From positions 186,001 to 250,000 of the forward strand of contig NZ_JAMFLG010000001.1 in NCBI RefSeq assembly GCF_023502205.1: 64,000 nucleotides of DNA, given 5' to 3'. This document shows, one piece after another, positions 1 to 12,094 of this stretch; within the stretch, counting starts at the first letter, position 1, and each line of letters begins with the position of its first letter. Both the position numbers and the translations under genes were made by a program. A model generated the notes under the pieces. The model saw only the letters and a list, made by a program, of their open reading frames with translations. It searched no databases and was not told the origin of the DNA. This stretch comes from Aquiflexum sp. TKW24L. GTDB lineage: Bacteria; Bacteroidota; Bacteroidia; Cytophagales; Cyclobacteriaceae.

Positions 1-3040
<3,040 letters not shown>

Positions 3041-3047
<7 letters not shown>

Positions 3048-3895
3048 AATTACACGGTACAGGAGTAGCCTTAATCACTCCCTTTTCAGAAGACGCATCA
3101 ATAGATTTTGGAGGATTGCAAAATGTAATTGACCATGTCATTGATGGTGGTGTTGATTATTTGGTAGTATGTGGCACCACAGGAGAAAGTGCAACATTGA
3201 CCAAATCCGAAAAGAAGCAAGTCTTACAAGCAGCAATAAAATACAATGCAGGACGTGTCCCTGTAGTCTATGGAATAGGCGGCAACAATACGCAAGGCAT
3301 CTTAGAAGAAATCAAGGAAACTGATTTTTCAGGAATAGATGCTATTCTTTCCGTCAGTCCTTACTATAATAAACCAACCCAAGCAGGAATCATTGCGCAT
3401 TATACCGCTGTGGCAGATGCTTGTCCGGTTCCTGTGATTCTATACAATGTTCCCGGACGAACCATGTCCAATGTGGCTTTTCAGACGACCCTTCACCTAT
3501 CACGGCACCCTAATATCATCGGGATGAAAGAGGCAAGTGGAGACCTGTCCCAATGTATGAGGATTGCAGCTAGGATGCCTAAGGATTTTCTCCTGATTTC
3601 AGGAGATGACATATTGACTCCTTCTATGAGAGTCATTGGCGGACAAGGCGTGATTTCTGTTTTGGCAAATGCTTATCCATCCATCTTCAAAACCATTTGT
3701 CACGGTAATCTTGACGAAGCGAAAGAAGCTGCTTTCAAGCTTTTGGATATCAATCCGATGATGTATGAGGAAGCCAATCCTGTAGGATTGAAGTTTCTGA
3801 TGAGCCAATTGGGAATATGCGGAGATACTGTACGCCTTCCTTTGGTAAAGGCTACAGAAAGTCTAAAAGAGAGGATTTTGAAGAATCTTTTTTAA
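3041..3895 (+). CDS. dapA: 4-hydroxy-tetrahydrodipicolinate synthase DapA
   Basis: Condenses pyruvate with aspartate semialdehyde, the first committed step of the diaminopimelate/lysine pathway, supplying peptidoglycan precursors. The 284-residue TIM barrel has the usual length. Visible signatures are CGTTGES (phosphate/pyruvate loop, 44-50), YNVPGRT with catalytic Tyr135, and GMKEASGD with Schiff-base Lys163, matching Tyr133 and Lys161 of the E. coli enzyme. It is the third gene of the ligA operon. Its stop lies 2 nt from the stop of the convergent yoeB remnant, and its probable terminator hairpin lies inside that remnant. Confidence 0.96.
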
Positions 3896-3897
3896 TT

Positions 3898-4175
3898 TCA
3901 AATTCTTTCATAATGACCTTTGAGGGATAAAACGTTAATGGTTTTATCCCTTTCGTTTTCTAAAACCTCGTAGATTATTCTATGTTCTTTATTGATTCTC
4001 CTTGACCAAATTCCTGACAGTTGATGCTTTAGTGGTTCGGGTTTCCCAAGACCTGAAAAGGGAGAAACAGCAATTGATTTTAAAAGTTCTTGGATTTTTT
4101 CATGGCGGTTTGATCTCCAGATTTTTTCCAAAACGCCAAATCTTTAGTTGCTTTAGGAGAAAAAATTATTTCCAT
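3898..4175 (-). pseudogene. yoeB: YoeB/Txe-type toxin gene, frameshifted
   Basis: Encodes a RelE-superfamily endoribonuclease toxin that would cleave mRNA on the ribosome. The C-terminal frame has the YoeB hallmarks: FSGLGKPEPLKHQLSGIWSR, then RINKEHRIIYEV and a final KGHY. The proper N-terminus is in another frame, beginning at the ATG at 4173-4175 (MEIIFSPKATKDLAFWKKSG) and running into a stop. The frames join at a run of six A residues (coding strand, about 4096-4101): a seventh A would give ATG AAA AAA ATC CAA and restore MKKIQELLKSI. The reading is therefore a one-base deletion in a homopolymer, either real decay or a base-calling error. A TTG at 4131 could only make a truncated toxin. 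The start overlaps the antitoxin end by 10 nt, as in functional pairs. Confidence 0.8.
3923..3951. terminator. Hairpin terminator for dapA inside the yoeB 3' end
   Basis: AGGGATAAAAC (3923-3933) pairs perfectly with GTTTTATCCCT (3941-3951) around a 7-nt loop, followed by TTCGTTTTC on the + strand. The stem is simultaneously toxin coding sequence on the other strand. An 11-bp uninterrupted stem just after a convergent gene end is a good intrinsic terminator candidate. Confidence 0.6.
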
Positions 4176-4363
4176 AAATTTTCAATATCAACTTTTACTC
4201 CTTTCCCTGAATTGATATCTTCTTTTGCGTCTAATACCTCTTTTACAAAATCGGAATCGTATTCCATTTCAGCTTTCTCCTCAATTTCTACTTCAAGAAT
4301 TTTTGCCAATTCTTGGATAAGTGGCAAATGCTGGGCTTTGACTTTTTTTAAAACAAGTTCCAT
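4166..4363 (-). CDS. Antitoxin partner of the YoeB-type toxin
   Basis: A 65-residue acidic protein immediately upstream of and overlapping the toxin start. The N-terminal half (LVLKKVKAQHLPLIQELAKILEVEIE) looks like a small dimerisation or DNA-binding segment; the C-terminal half (DFVKEVLDAKEDINSGKGVKVDIENLWK) is a toxin-wrapping tail of the kind common in Bacteroidota type II systems. Its job, by family logic, is to neutralise the toxin and repress the operon. It is intact although the toxin frame is broken. The exact Pfam family was not determined. Confidence 0.75.
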   Translation of the reverse strand: MELVLKKVKAQHLPLIQELAKILEVEIEEKAEMEYDSDFVKEVLDAKEDINSGKGVKVDIENLWK

Positions 4364-4511
4364 TTTAAAATTTCTCTTTTAATTTTTATTCTGTTATGAA
4401 TTAGGACTTTACTTAATCCATACCTAAAGTTAATCTATAAAATGAATAATGGCAAAAATTTAAATTTCCAAAGCATTTGTCCCCTACCCTATTTTTTGAC
4501 TAATTTCCGAC

Positions 4512-5828
4512 ATGCAGCAGGCCATTTCCCTTTTAACGCTCAACCAACTGATCCGTGAAACCCTAGATGTTCATCTTGAACCTGTATACTGGGTGGTAGC
4601 AGAAATCGGTGAACTCAAACAAGCCGGCCAAGGTCATGCCTACCTTGATTTGGTAGAAAAACAGGGAAATCAGATTGTTGCCAAAATGCGCGCCAATATC
4701 TGGGCCTATTCCTACAGAACTATTGCAGGAAGGTTTCAGGCCACAACCGGTCAATCTCTAAGGGCAGGGATGAAAATTCTCGCGCAAGTAACAGTAACTT
4801 TTCATGAGCTCTACGGCATAAGCCTCAATATCAAGGACATTGACCCCAACTTCACTTTGGGGGAAAGAGCACGTATCAGGCAAGAAATCATTGACCGGCT
4901 TTCAAGAGAAGGGATGATGGACCTGAATAAACGCTTTGCACTTCCTTCGGTTCCTCAAAAAATCGCTGTCATCAGTTCTTCAACCGCAGCCGGCTATGGA
5001 GATTTTGTCAATCAGATTGACCATAACCGATTTGAATACAAGGTTGTCCACAAACTTTATCAGGCTACTTTACAGGGAACCGATGCTGCGGCTACCATGA
5101 TTGGTGCATTTCAAAAAATAGAAACAGATCTCGTTAGGGAAAGATTTGATATTATCGTTTTGATCCGTGGCGGTGGTGCCCAATTAGATTTGGATTGTTT
5201 TGATGATTATGGGCTTGCTTTGGCAATTGCAAAATCTTCCATTCCTGTCTTGACCGGAATAGGTCATGAAAGGGATGAAACCATCGCTGATCTGGTATCT
5301 CATACCAAAATGAAAACCCCGACGGCTGTGGCTGAATTTATCCTGTCAGGATTCAGGGATTTTGAAGACAGACTTAATCTTTGGACAAAAAACCTTGGTA
5401 GGTTTGCAGGGCAAATATTCGTCCGAGAAGAAAGAAAAATGATGGATCTGGAAAACAGGTTGAAAAATCTCGTTCGGTTCAATCTTGGGAAAAATGGGGA
5501 AAAGTTAGTTTTCTTTCAAAATAGAATCCAATCATCTTATCAAAACAAAATCAGAATCAGCACTTTATCCCTATCCAATCTAAACCAAAGTCTAAGTAAA
5601 TCATGGAAGGTATATCTTGAGAAAGAAAGTAAAAAACTTGAAACATTAGATAAAGACCTGACCAAAGCTGATCCAAACACCTTTTTTGAAAAAGGGTATA
5701 CTAGGTCTGAAATCAATGGAATCCCAATTCATAAAACAGTTCCTAAGAAGGGTCAGGAATTAAAGACATTTTCAAGAAACAGTGTAATATCAAGTATAAT
5801 CAACGAAATCAAAGATTATGGAAAATAA
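4512..5828 (+). CDS. xseA: Exodeoxyribonuclease VII large subunit XseA
   Basis: Catalytic subunit of the ATP-independent single-strand exonuclease that trims DNA to oligonucleotides in repair. The 438 residues show an N-terminal OB fold (WVVAEIGELKQAGQGHAYLDL, about 27-47), then the nuclease core with KIAVISSSTAAGYGDF (about 150-165), VLIRGGGAQLDLDCFDDY (about 217-234) and GIGHERDETIADLVSH, followed by a helical, coiled-coil-rich C-terminus for XseB binding. Length is normal. It overlaps xseB by 11 nt, so the subunits should be co-translated. Confidence 0.95.
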   Translation: MQQAISLLTLNQLIRETLDVHLEPVYWVVAEIGELKQAGQGHAYLDLVEKQGNQIVAKMRANIWAYSYRTIAGRFQATTGQSLRAGMKILAQVTVTFHELYGISLNIKDIDPNFTLGERARIRQEIIDRLSREGMMDLNKRFALPSVPQKIAVISSSTAAGYGDFVNQIDHNRFEYKVVHKLYQATLQGTDAAATMIGAFQKIETDLVRERFDIIVLIRGGGAQLDLDCFDDYGLALAIAKSSIPVLTGIGHERDETIADLVSHTKMKTPTAVAEFILSGFRDFEDRLNLWTKNLGRFAGQIFVREERKMMDLENRLKNLVRFNLGKNGEKLVFFQNRIQSSYQNKIRISTLSLSNLNQSLSKSWKVYLEKESKKLETLDKDLTKADPNTFFEKGYTRSEINGIPIHKTVPKKGQELKTFSRNSVISSIINEIKDYGK

Positions 5829-6024
5829 ACCGATGAGTTATGATCAGGCAATAGGACGGATAGAAGAAATCGTATCGATCCTTGAAAGCGGCGAAAAAGG
5901 AATGGACGAATTATCAGAATTGGTGAAGGAAGCCGCATCCCTCGTCAAAGACTGCAAAAAGAAATTGAAATCCACAGAGTTTGAGATCTCAAAGGCGTTG
6001 GATGACGAAAAAGATGAAGCCTGA
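5818..6024 (+). CDS. xseB: Exodeoxyribonuclease VII small subunit XseB
   Basis: Small helical subunit that decorates XseA. The 68 residues show the family signature MSYDQAIGRIEEIVSILESGEKGMDELSELV followed by a second helix (AASLVKDCKKKLKSTEFEI). Length is typical (60-80). The start overlaps the end of xseA. Confidence 0.93.
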   Translation: MENKPMSYDQAIGRIEEIVSILESGEKGMDELSELVKEAASLVKDCKKKLKSTEFEISKALDDEKDEA

Positions 6025-6114
6025 TTTTTGAAAAATTTGTTTACATTTAAAGCTGATGGCAAATTAAACCTTTGCCTTTCACCCAACATATCTTCTCGCA
6101 AAAATAAATTATTC

Positions 6115-6825
6115 ATGAAAAATTCAGGATACTTTTCTGCCTTCCTTATTTGCCTTTTTCTATTTTCGGCTCAAGTTGAAACCCAAGGACAAAGCCTCTA
6201 TCGGGATCAATATGAAAGAAAACATTCTATCTCATTAGGAGCAGGTCCGTCTTTTATGTATTCAGACAATGGGGGCATTTACAACTCCGGTGATTTCAAA
6301 TGGAATCCTGTTTTCTCCTTGGCATACACCAGAAAATTGGGTAGCAAGTTCGCAGTACAGGCAACGGGAGGATTACAGATCGTAGAAAGCGGAGGCACGG
6401 AGCGTGAATATGCCATTGACGATTGGATTGATTCCGGTGGTTCGTTTAGGTTTAAAGGTCAGGCATTTTTCATGGACCTCATGCCGGTCATTTACCTGAT
6501 CCCCTATGATACCCACATGAATAGAGGAAGGTTCAACGCTTATCTTGGATCCGGGGTCGGATTTGTGCAGGTGAACAGAAAAGAAGCTTTTTCCTTTGAT
6601 GAAAATGCCCCACAGTTTGAAAAATCATCCAATTCTTTTTATATCCCTGCCATGGTTGGTTTTAGCTACAGCATCAGTCCATTATCCGATTTATCTTTAG
6701 AAATCAAAGGAATGTTCACATTTTCTGATGAATTGGACGGAAACGTGGGCTATAACCAGTTTAATGATCACTTTGTCCAAACCCAAATAGTGTATAGAAG
6801 ATTGTTGAGAAACTCGATGAAATAA
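6115..6825 (+). CDS. Secreted outer-membrane beta-barrel protein
   Basis: A 236-residue protein with a clear Sec signal peptide (MKNSGYFSAFLICLFLFSAQVETQG), followed by alternating amphipathic strands typical of an 8-stranded barrel (HSISLGAGPSFMYSD, FSLAYTRKLGSKFAVQATGGLQIV, RFNAYLGSGVGFVQV, MVGFSYSISPLSDLSLEIKGMFTF). Closest in style to PorT/OmpW-like 'outer membrane beta-barrel' proteins of Bacteroidota; no specific function can be assigned. The frame extends upstream to 6028, but the signal peptide fixes the start at 6115. It may be co-transcribed with xseAB. Confidence 0.75.
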   Translation: MKNSGYFSAFLICLFLFSAQVETQGQSLYRDQYERKHSISLGAGPSFMYSDNGGIYNSGDFKWNPVFSLAYTRKLGSKFAVQATGGLQIVESGGTEREYAIDDWIDSGGSFRFKGQAFFMDLMPVIYLIPYDTHMNRGRFNAYLGSGVGFVQVNRKEAFSFDENAPQFEKSSNSFYIPAMVGFSYSISPLSDLSLEIKGMFTFSDELDGNVGYNQFNDHFVQTQIVYRRLLRNSMK

Positions 6826-6881
6826 GGGGTTGTGAGCAAAACCACTGCTCCACTTCTTATTTGGGAAAGAGAATGAATTTC

Positions 6882-7379
6882 TCAAATGACCTTCAAATAT
6901 TTCCTCTCAATATTTACCAATAGATTTTGGTTGATTCCCGGTACCCTGATGATAAAGTAATCCTTGTTGCCCTTGTTCACACATTCTCCCTTCATGTTTT
7001 GAAGTGGACCACCAAGGATCTCTACCTGCTCACCGGCTTCAATATTAGATCCGTCTGTCTCTATAGCCACTCCGGTATCAAGGATTCTTTTGATGGTCGC
7101 TATTTCTTCTTCCCTTACCGTGGCATGCTCACCCGAAAAATTCACAAACTTCACCGCGCCCGGTACCTGTAAGGATTCCCATAATTTTGGTTTGGAAGTT
7201 TTGACAAAAACATAGCCATTAAACAAGGCCTTTTGCACTTTTTTCTTCCTGTCACTCCATTGTCTCAACTCTTCTATGATTGGCAAATAGACCTCAATAC
7301 CCATTTCATCCAATCTTTTGGCTACTTTTTTCTCTGACCTGGAGGTAGTATAAAGGACAAACCACTGCAATTCCGACAT
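6882..7379 (-). CDS. UpxY/RfaH-type NusG-family transcription antiterminator
   Basis: A NusG paralog of about 165 residues. The NGN domain opens with LQWFVLYTTSRSEKKVAKRLDEMGIEVYLP and includes the RNA-polymerase-binding stretch KALFNGYVFVKTS; a C-terminal KOW-like segment follows (IEAGEQVEILGGPLQNMKGECV). In Bacteroidota such proteins (UpxY family) travel with polysaccharide or secondary-metabolite operons and suppress premature termination there. Here it stands alone, downstream of and facing away from the efflux operon, with a glycosyltransferase only at 18.1 kb. The frame is open to 7433, but the conserved start is the ATG at 7379. Confidence 0.85.
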   Translation of the reverse strand: MSELQWFVLYTTSRSEKKVAKRLDEMGIEVYLPIIEELRQWSDRKKKVQKALFNGYVFVKTSKPKLWESLQVPGAVKFVNFSGEHATVREEEIATIKRILDTGVAIETDGSNIEAGEQVEILGGPLQNMKGECVNKGNKDYFIIRVPGINQNLLVNIERKYLKVI

Positions 7380-7452
7380 ACAAAAATTAAGTTTAAGGTT
7401 GCAAAAATAAGGATTTCCTTCATTGACTGACATTACTTTTGCCTAAAAATAA

Positions 7453-7483
7453 AAAACTCCCGGAATATGACTCCGAGAGTTTT
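7453..7483 (-). terminator. Terminator of the efflux operon
   Basis: AAAACTCCCGGA (7453-7464) pairs with TCCGAGAGTTTT (7472-7483), with one mismatch and a 7-nt loop. On the minus strand the hairpin lies 36 nt after the RND stop codon and is followed by a T-rich run, the expected geometry for rho-independent termination. It also separates the operon from the NusG-like gene. Confidence 0.7.
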
Positions 7484-7518
7484 AACATTTAAAAACCACC
7501 AACCTTTATTTAATCATG

Positions 7519-10500
7519 CTATTTCATTCTACGAATCAACATGTTTAATTTATCTGCCAATAAATACATGACAGGTACGACTACTAACGTCAGGAATGTT
7601 GCAAAGGTTAGACCAAATATCACTGTCCATGCCATCGGTCCCCAAAAAGCAGCATTGTCTCCTCCAACATAAAATTGAGGATCAAAAGAACTCAATAAAG
7701 TCCCGAAATTGATGTTCATACCTATGGCCAATGGTATCAAGCCAAGAACTGTGGTAATCGCTGTCAGCAAAACAGGTCTCAACCTTGTCTTTCCGGCGAG
7801 GATGATACTTCCAAGCAATTCATCAATCGGAAGGAATTCTCCTTCAGGTGTATCCAACTCTTCCCTTCTCCTTTGTCTCACGAGATCTGTATAATCTATC
7901 AATACAATGGCGTTGTTAACGACCACACCTGCAAGAGATATGATACCGATACCAGTCATGATCACCACAAAGTCCATGTTGAAAATCACCAACCCCAAGA
8001 ATACCCCAATGGTACTCAAAACTACAGATGCCATGATGATCAATGGTGTTGTCACGGAATTAAATTGTGCAACTATAATCAGGAATATCACCGAAATGGC
8101 AATAATCAAAGCATTCATCAAGAAGGCCGTGGATTTGGCCTGTTCTTCCTGCTCTCCGGTAAATTTTACCGTCACACCATCAGGAACATCATATTGGGCA
8201 ACCAACTCTTTCAATTGGTTATTGATCTCAGTAGGATTATAGCCATCCGTCACATTGGAGAAGATGGTGATGACTTTGTTTAGGTCTTTCCTTTTGACCG
8301 AACCGAAAGTAGATCCATATTGAAGGTCCGCCACAGCGGAGATAGGCACCTCTTTTTTGTTTCCAAATTTATCTCTGAAGTTGATTTTTTTATTGATCAA
8401 AGAAGAAATATCATAACGATATTCATCCTTGAGCCTCAATTGGATTGGATAATCTTCTTCCCCTTCCTTGTATTTGGAAACTTCAAGACCAAACAAGGCC
8501 GTTCTCAGTTCATTGGCTATAGTAGAGGTGGAAAGTCCAAAACGTCGGGCATTTTCTCTGTCAATATTCAAAATCACTTCCGGGCTTCCCAATTCAAGGT
8601 CAGACTTTAATTCTTCAATCCCCGGAACATTTGCAGAAGCCAAGTCCTCTCTGAATTGACCAACAAAGCCAATCAATTGTTCGAAATTCTCACCACTCAC
8701 CTCAATATTCACCGGTTTTCCTACAGGAGGTCCATTGGTCTGCTTATTTACAGTTACCAAAACTCCAGGATAAACTTCCACCATATCACGGATTTCATCC
8801 ATGATTTTATTCGTATTGACTCCCCCTCTGAATTGAGATTCCACAAAACTGATTGTGATTTTTGCTTTGTGAGGAGTGTTGGCGATACTTGGACCCATGG
8901 TTTGATCGCCTGTTCCCTCACCTACCTGGGTGATGACCGACTCGATGATATTTCCATATGGCTGAAGTAAATTCAAAAGATCACCCTCCATCCTATCCAC
9001 CATAAATGAATTGGTCGCTTCAGTATCGGTTCCAATCGGGTTTTCAATAAAGACATTGACCAAAGCAGGTTCGTTATCAGGAAAGAAAAGCACTTTTGGA
9101 GCCCTTAATCCCAGCAAAACAATACTCAAAAACAACAAGAGAACAGTTCCTCCAAAGAACAGGTAAGGATTCTTTCCCTTCAGTGCAAATCCCAAAGTGC
9201 TTTCATAAAGGTTTTCCAACCTTACCAGAAAGATATTCTGGAACCATCTAATTGCACCTCTTAGGACAAAGACATTAAACACGGTCAAGATTGCGCCAAG
9301 CATCAAAAGATTTCCAAACGCAATCCAACCTATCAGGTAACAAATGATTGCCAAAACAGCCAAAACCAAAGCAACGACCAAGGGTTTTTTCTTCGGCTTT
9401 ATCCCGTTGAGATTTTCTACTTTCATGTACATAGAAGTCAATACAGGATTGACAACCAAGGCCACAAACAAAGAGGAGGACAACACAATAATCAAGGTGA
9501 TGGGGAGGTATTTCATAAATTCCCCAATGATATCATCCCAAAATGCCAAAGGAAGGAAGGCCGCCAGGGTTGTGGCTGTAGATGTAATAATCGGCCATGC
9601 CACTTCGCCCACACCTTCTTTTGCTGCCCTTACAGGGGACAAACCTTCTCCCATCAACCGGTAGATATTTTCCACGACCACGATACCATTATCCACCAAC
9701 ATACCCAAAGCGAGAATCAAAGCGAATAACACCATCAGGTTGAGGGAAATCCCAAGTGAACTCAAAATCAGGAAGGAGATAAACATGGAAAGAGGAATCG
9801 CAATACCCACAAAAAGGGCATTTCGGAAACCCAGAAAAAACATCAATACCAAGACCACCAAGATCACACCGAAGATGATGCTGTTTTCCAGATCGGCTAC
9901 TTGAGCCCTTGTCGTCTTAGATTGGTCGTTGGTGATGCTGATCTGCAAATCCTGTGGAAATCGTTGTGCCTTTGCCTCTTGGATGATAATCTTGATTTTA
10001 TCAGCTGCATCCAAAAGGTTTTCCCCACTCCTTTTGATCACGTTTACAGTGACTACCGGGAGTTTATTGCTTCGCGCATAGCTAGTTCTTTCCTTATAAG
10101 TATCTGTGACAGTAGCGACATCACGGAGATAAACTATCTTGCTCTCCTCGGTTTTGATAATGATGTCATTCAATTCATCAGGTGATTTGAATTCCCCGGT
10201 GATCCTTAAGGATCTTCTAAAATCTCCTGTAAGAATATTTCCTCCTGAAATGGTCACGTTTTCTTGCGAAATAGCATCAGAAATATCACTGAATGAAACT
10301 CCCAAAGCTTCCATTTTGTAGATGTCAGCATCCACACGAATTTCCCTTTCAATCGTTCCACGCAATTCCGCTTTGGATATTTCTGCCAGCTTTTCGATCT
10401 CGTCCTCCAAGAATTCCCCATATTTCTTCAACTCTTCTTCTGAATAGTTACCTGAAATATTGACATTCATGATTGGGAAATCCGAGGTATTGATTTCCAA

Positions 10501-10929
10501 TACATCAGGCTCCTGATCTAGATCGGTAGGGAGTTCGCTTTTGGATTTGTCCACAGCGTCTTTCACATCTTGGATTGCTTTGGCAATCTCTACTCCTGGA
10601 TTGAATTCCACCACTATGGAGGAAAAATCCTGTACAGAGGTTGAGGTGATGTTTTTGACGTTATTGAGCGATTTGAGCTCTTTCTCGATCGGTCTGGTGA
10701 TCAAATTTTCTATATCCACCGGAGAGTTTCCGGGATAAGTTGTACCCACATACACTGTCGGAATGATGATCTCAGGAAAACTTTCCTTCGGCATCGTCCT
10801 ATATGCACCCAATCCCAAAAACGTGATAATGATCACGAGTATGATCACGGATATCTGATTGTCTACGGAAAAGGAACTGATCCCAAATTCCCGAATCACT
10901 CCTTTTTTCTTTTCTTCTATCTCTGCCAT
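7519..10929 (-). CDS. RND efflux transporter, inner-membrane permease (AcrB/HAE family)
   Basis: Proton-driven pump of a tripartite efflux complex. About 1136 residues with one N-terminal transmembrane helix (VIILVIIITFLGLGAYRTMP), two large periplasmic porter loops and two helix bundles. TM4 carries a charged motif of proton-relay type (GMLVDNGIVVVENIYR); the second half has the matching GVVVNNAIVLIDY. An extra hydrophobic stretch after TM6 (about residues 515-570, starting KKKPLVVALVLAVLAIICYL) makes it longer than AcrB (1049). The ATG at 10929 leaves 7 nt after the adaptor stop; an earlier ATG at 10947 would overlap it. Last gene of tetR-OMF-MFP-RND. The substrate is not readable from sequence. 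Confidence 0.93.
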   Translation of the reverse strand: MAEIEEKKKGVIREFGISSFSVDNQISVIILVIIITFLGLGAYRTMPKESFPEIIIPTVYVGTTYPGNSPVDIENLITRPIEKELKSLNNVKNITSTSVQDFSSIVVEFNPGVEIAKAIQDVKDAVDKSKSELPTDLDQEPDVLEINTSDFPIMNVNISGNYSEEELKKYGEFLEDEIEKLAEISKAELRGTIEREIRVDADIYKMEALGVSFSDISDAISQENVTISGGNILTGDFRRSLRITGEFKSPDELNDIIIKTEESKIVYLRDVATVTDTYKERTSYARSNKLPVVTVNVIKRSGENLLDAADKIKIIIQEAKAQRFPQDLQISITNDQSKTTRAQVADLENSIIFGVILVVLVLMFFLGFRNALFVGIAIPLSMFISFLILSSLGISLNLMVLFALILALGMLVDNGIVVVENIYRLMGEGLSPVRAAKEGVGEVAWPIITSTATTLAAFLPLAFWDDIIGEFMKYLPITLIIVLSSSLFVALVVNPVLTSMYMKVENLNGIKPKKKPLVVALVLAVLAIICYLIGWIAFGNLLMLGAILTVFNVFVLRGAIRWFQNIFLVRLENLYESTLGFALKGKNPYLFFGGTVLLLFLSIVLLGLRAPKVLFFPDNEPALVNVFIENPIGTDTEATNSFMVDRMEGDLLNLLQPYGNIIESVITQVGEGTGDQTMGPSIANTPHKAKITISFVESQFRGGVNTNKIMDEIRDMVEVYPGVLVTVNKQTNGPPVGKPVNIEVSGENFEQLIGFVGQFREDLASANVPGIEELKSDLELGSPEVILNIDRENARRFGLSTSTIANELRTALFGLEVSKYKEGEEDYPIQLRLKDEYRYDISSLINKKINFRDKFGNKKEVPISAVADLQYGSTFGSVKRKDLNKVITIFSNVTDGYNPTEINNQLKELVAQYDVPDGVTVKFTGEQEEQAKSTAFLMNALIIAISVIFLIIVAQFNSVTTPLIIMASVVLSTIGVFLGLVIFNMDFVVIMTGIGIISLAGVVVNNAIVLIDYTDLVRQRRREELDTPEGEFLPIDELLGSIILAGKTRLRPVLLTAITTVLGLIPLAIGMNINFGTLLSSFDPQFYVGGDNAAFWGPMAWTVIFGLTFATFLTLVVVPVMYLLADKLNMLIRRMK

Positions 10930-10936
10930 AACAAAA

Positions 10937-12064
10937 TTACTTGGCAATGTTTACAACAAAATTATCACCCACTTCTCTAAAACCTTTGTCGATAAGGACT
11001 TCTGATCCAGTCAATCCTTCAAGGACTTCAGTTACTTCTTGGTACGTCTTTCCTCTTTTGATATACCTTTTCTTACTCACGCTTTCATCCACAGTAAACA
11101 CATAATCACCTTTGTTATCCTGAAGGATCAGGTAATTGGGTACAGTAACTGCGGTTAAATTTTCATAATCCTTGATCTTGATGACCGAAATCATATTGGG
11201 CTTCAAATATTCCAAAGAAGGAACAGCGATTTCAACTTTGAAAGTCCTGTTGTTTGGATTGATGATGGCTCCTACAGAAGTGATCTTGGCGTTCAATGAT
11301 TTATTGATCGAAGGAAAACTGATCTCAACAGAATCTCCTCTCTGAATCAAGCCAACATACCTTTCAGACACATCTGCTTCGATAAACAAGTCACTTTCCC
11401 CAACAAACTGGAACATCGGAACTCCAGGCTGCACAAGCTCTCCTAATCTAACCTGTACACTTTCCACTGTTCCGTTGAAGGGAGCCCTTACCAAAGTTCT
11501 GGATTGTTGTGTTTTCAATGTTGCAAGGTTTGTCTCAAGCGATTCTTTCCTGTTTTTTGATTCCAAATATTGGATTTCTGTTCCGATCTGCTGCTTCCAT
11601 AACCTTTCCTGCTTGTCAAAAAGGATTGTAGCCAACTCAAGCTGTTTTTGGACCTCTTCGATATTTCTAAGGATGGACTCCGCATCGATCTTAGCCAAAA
11701 TCTGGCCTTTATTCACCCGCATTCCTTCGACAGCGACGATTTCTTGGATTCTCCCCAAAACTTCACCTGAAATGCTGACATTCTTTTTAGATAATACTGA
11801 GCCGGTAACATCAACAAAATGCTCAAAGTGTTTTTTTTCAGCATTGAGAGTAGAAACCAAAACAGATTTTCTGTTTTCTTTCGCAAATTCAGGATCCATT
11901 ACAGCTAGTTCTTTTTCAAGGGCTTCTATGGAATTTCTAAGATTGGCAGCATCTGATTTCATTTTTGCCAATTCTTCTTTTTTGATGCTGATCTCATCTT
12001 TGGGGCTACATGATGCAGCCAAAACCAAAATGGTGATGATTAAAAAGGTCAAATTCGTTTTCAT
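10937..12064 (-). CDS. RND efflux periplasmic adaptor lipoprotein (MFP)
   Basis: Membrane-fusion protein that bridges the RND pump to the outer-membrane channel. 375 residues, with a lipoprotein signal peptide ending in LAASC (Cys at about 19), a charged helical stretch (about 25-58) that looks like a coiled coil, a split lipoyl/barrel-sandwich domain (ISGEVLGRIQEIVAVEGMRV and TLVRAPFNGTVESVQVRLGE), an alpha-hairpin between these, and beta-barrel and membrane-proximal domains at the C-terminus (FREVGDNFVVNIAK). It sits between the outer-membrane factor and the permease with short gaps, implying one transcript. Confidence 0.93.
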   Translation of the reverse strand: MKTNLTFLIITILVLAASCSPKDEISIKKEELAKMKSDAANLRNSIEALEKELAVMDPEFAKENRKSVLVSTLNAEKKHFEHFVDVTGSVLSKKNVSISGEVLGRIQEIVAVEGMRVNKGQILAKIDAESILRNIEEVQKQLELATILFDKQERLWKQQIGTEIQYLESKNRKESLETNLATLKTQQSRTLVRAPFNGTVESVQVRLGELVQPGVPMFQFVGESDLFIEADVSERYVGLIQRGDSVEISFPSINKSLNAKITSVGAIINPNNRTFKVEIAVPSLEYLKPNMISVIKIKDYENLTAVTVPNYLILQDNKGDYVFTVDESVSKKRYIKRGKTYQEVTEVLEGLTGSEVLIDKGFREVGDNFVVNIAK

Positions 12065-12094
12065 ATTTTTCTTTATGTTATTTCTTTAGATAAA

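Noticed and set aside
4002-4382. 126-codon plus-strand frame across the toxin-antitoxin pair
   Set aside because: Antisense to the antitoxin and yoeB frames, which have family motifs and the expected overlap.
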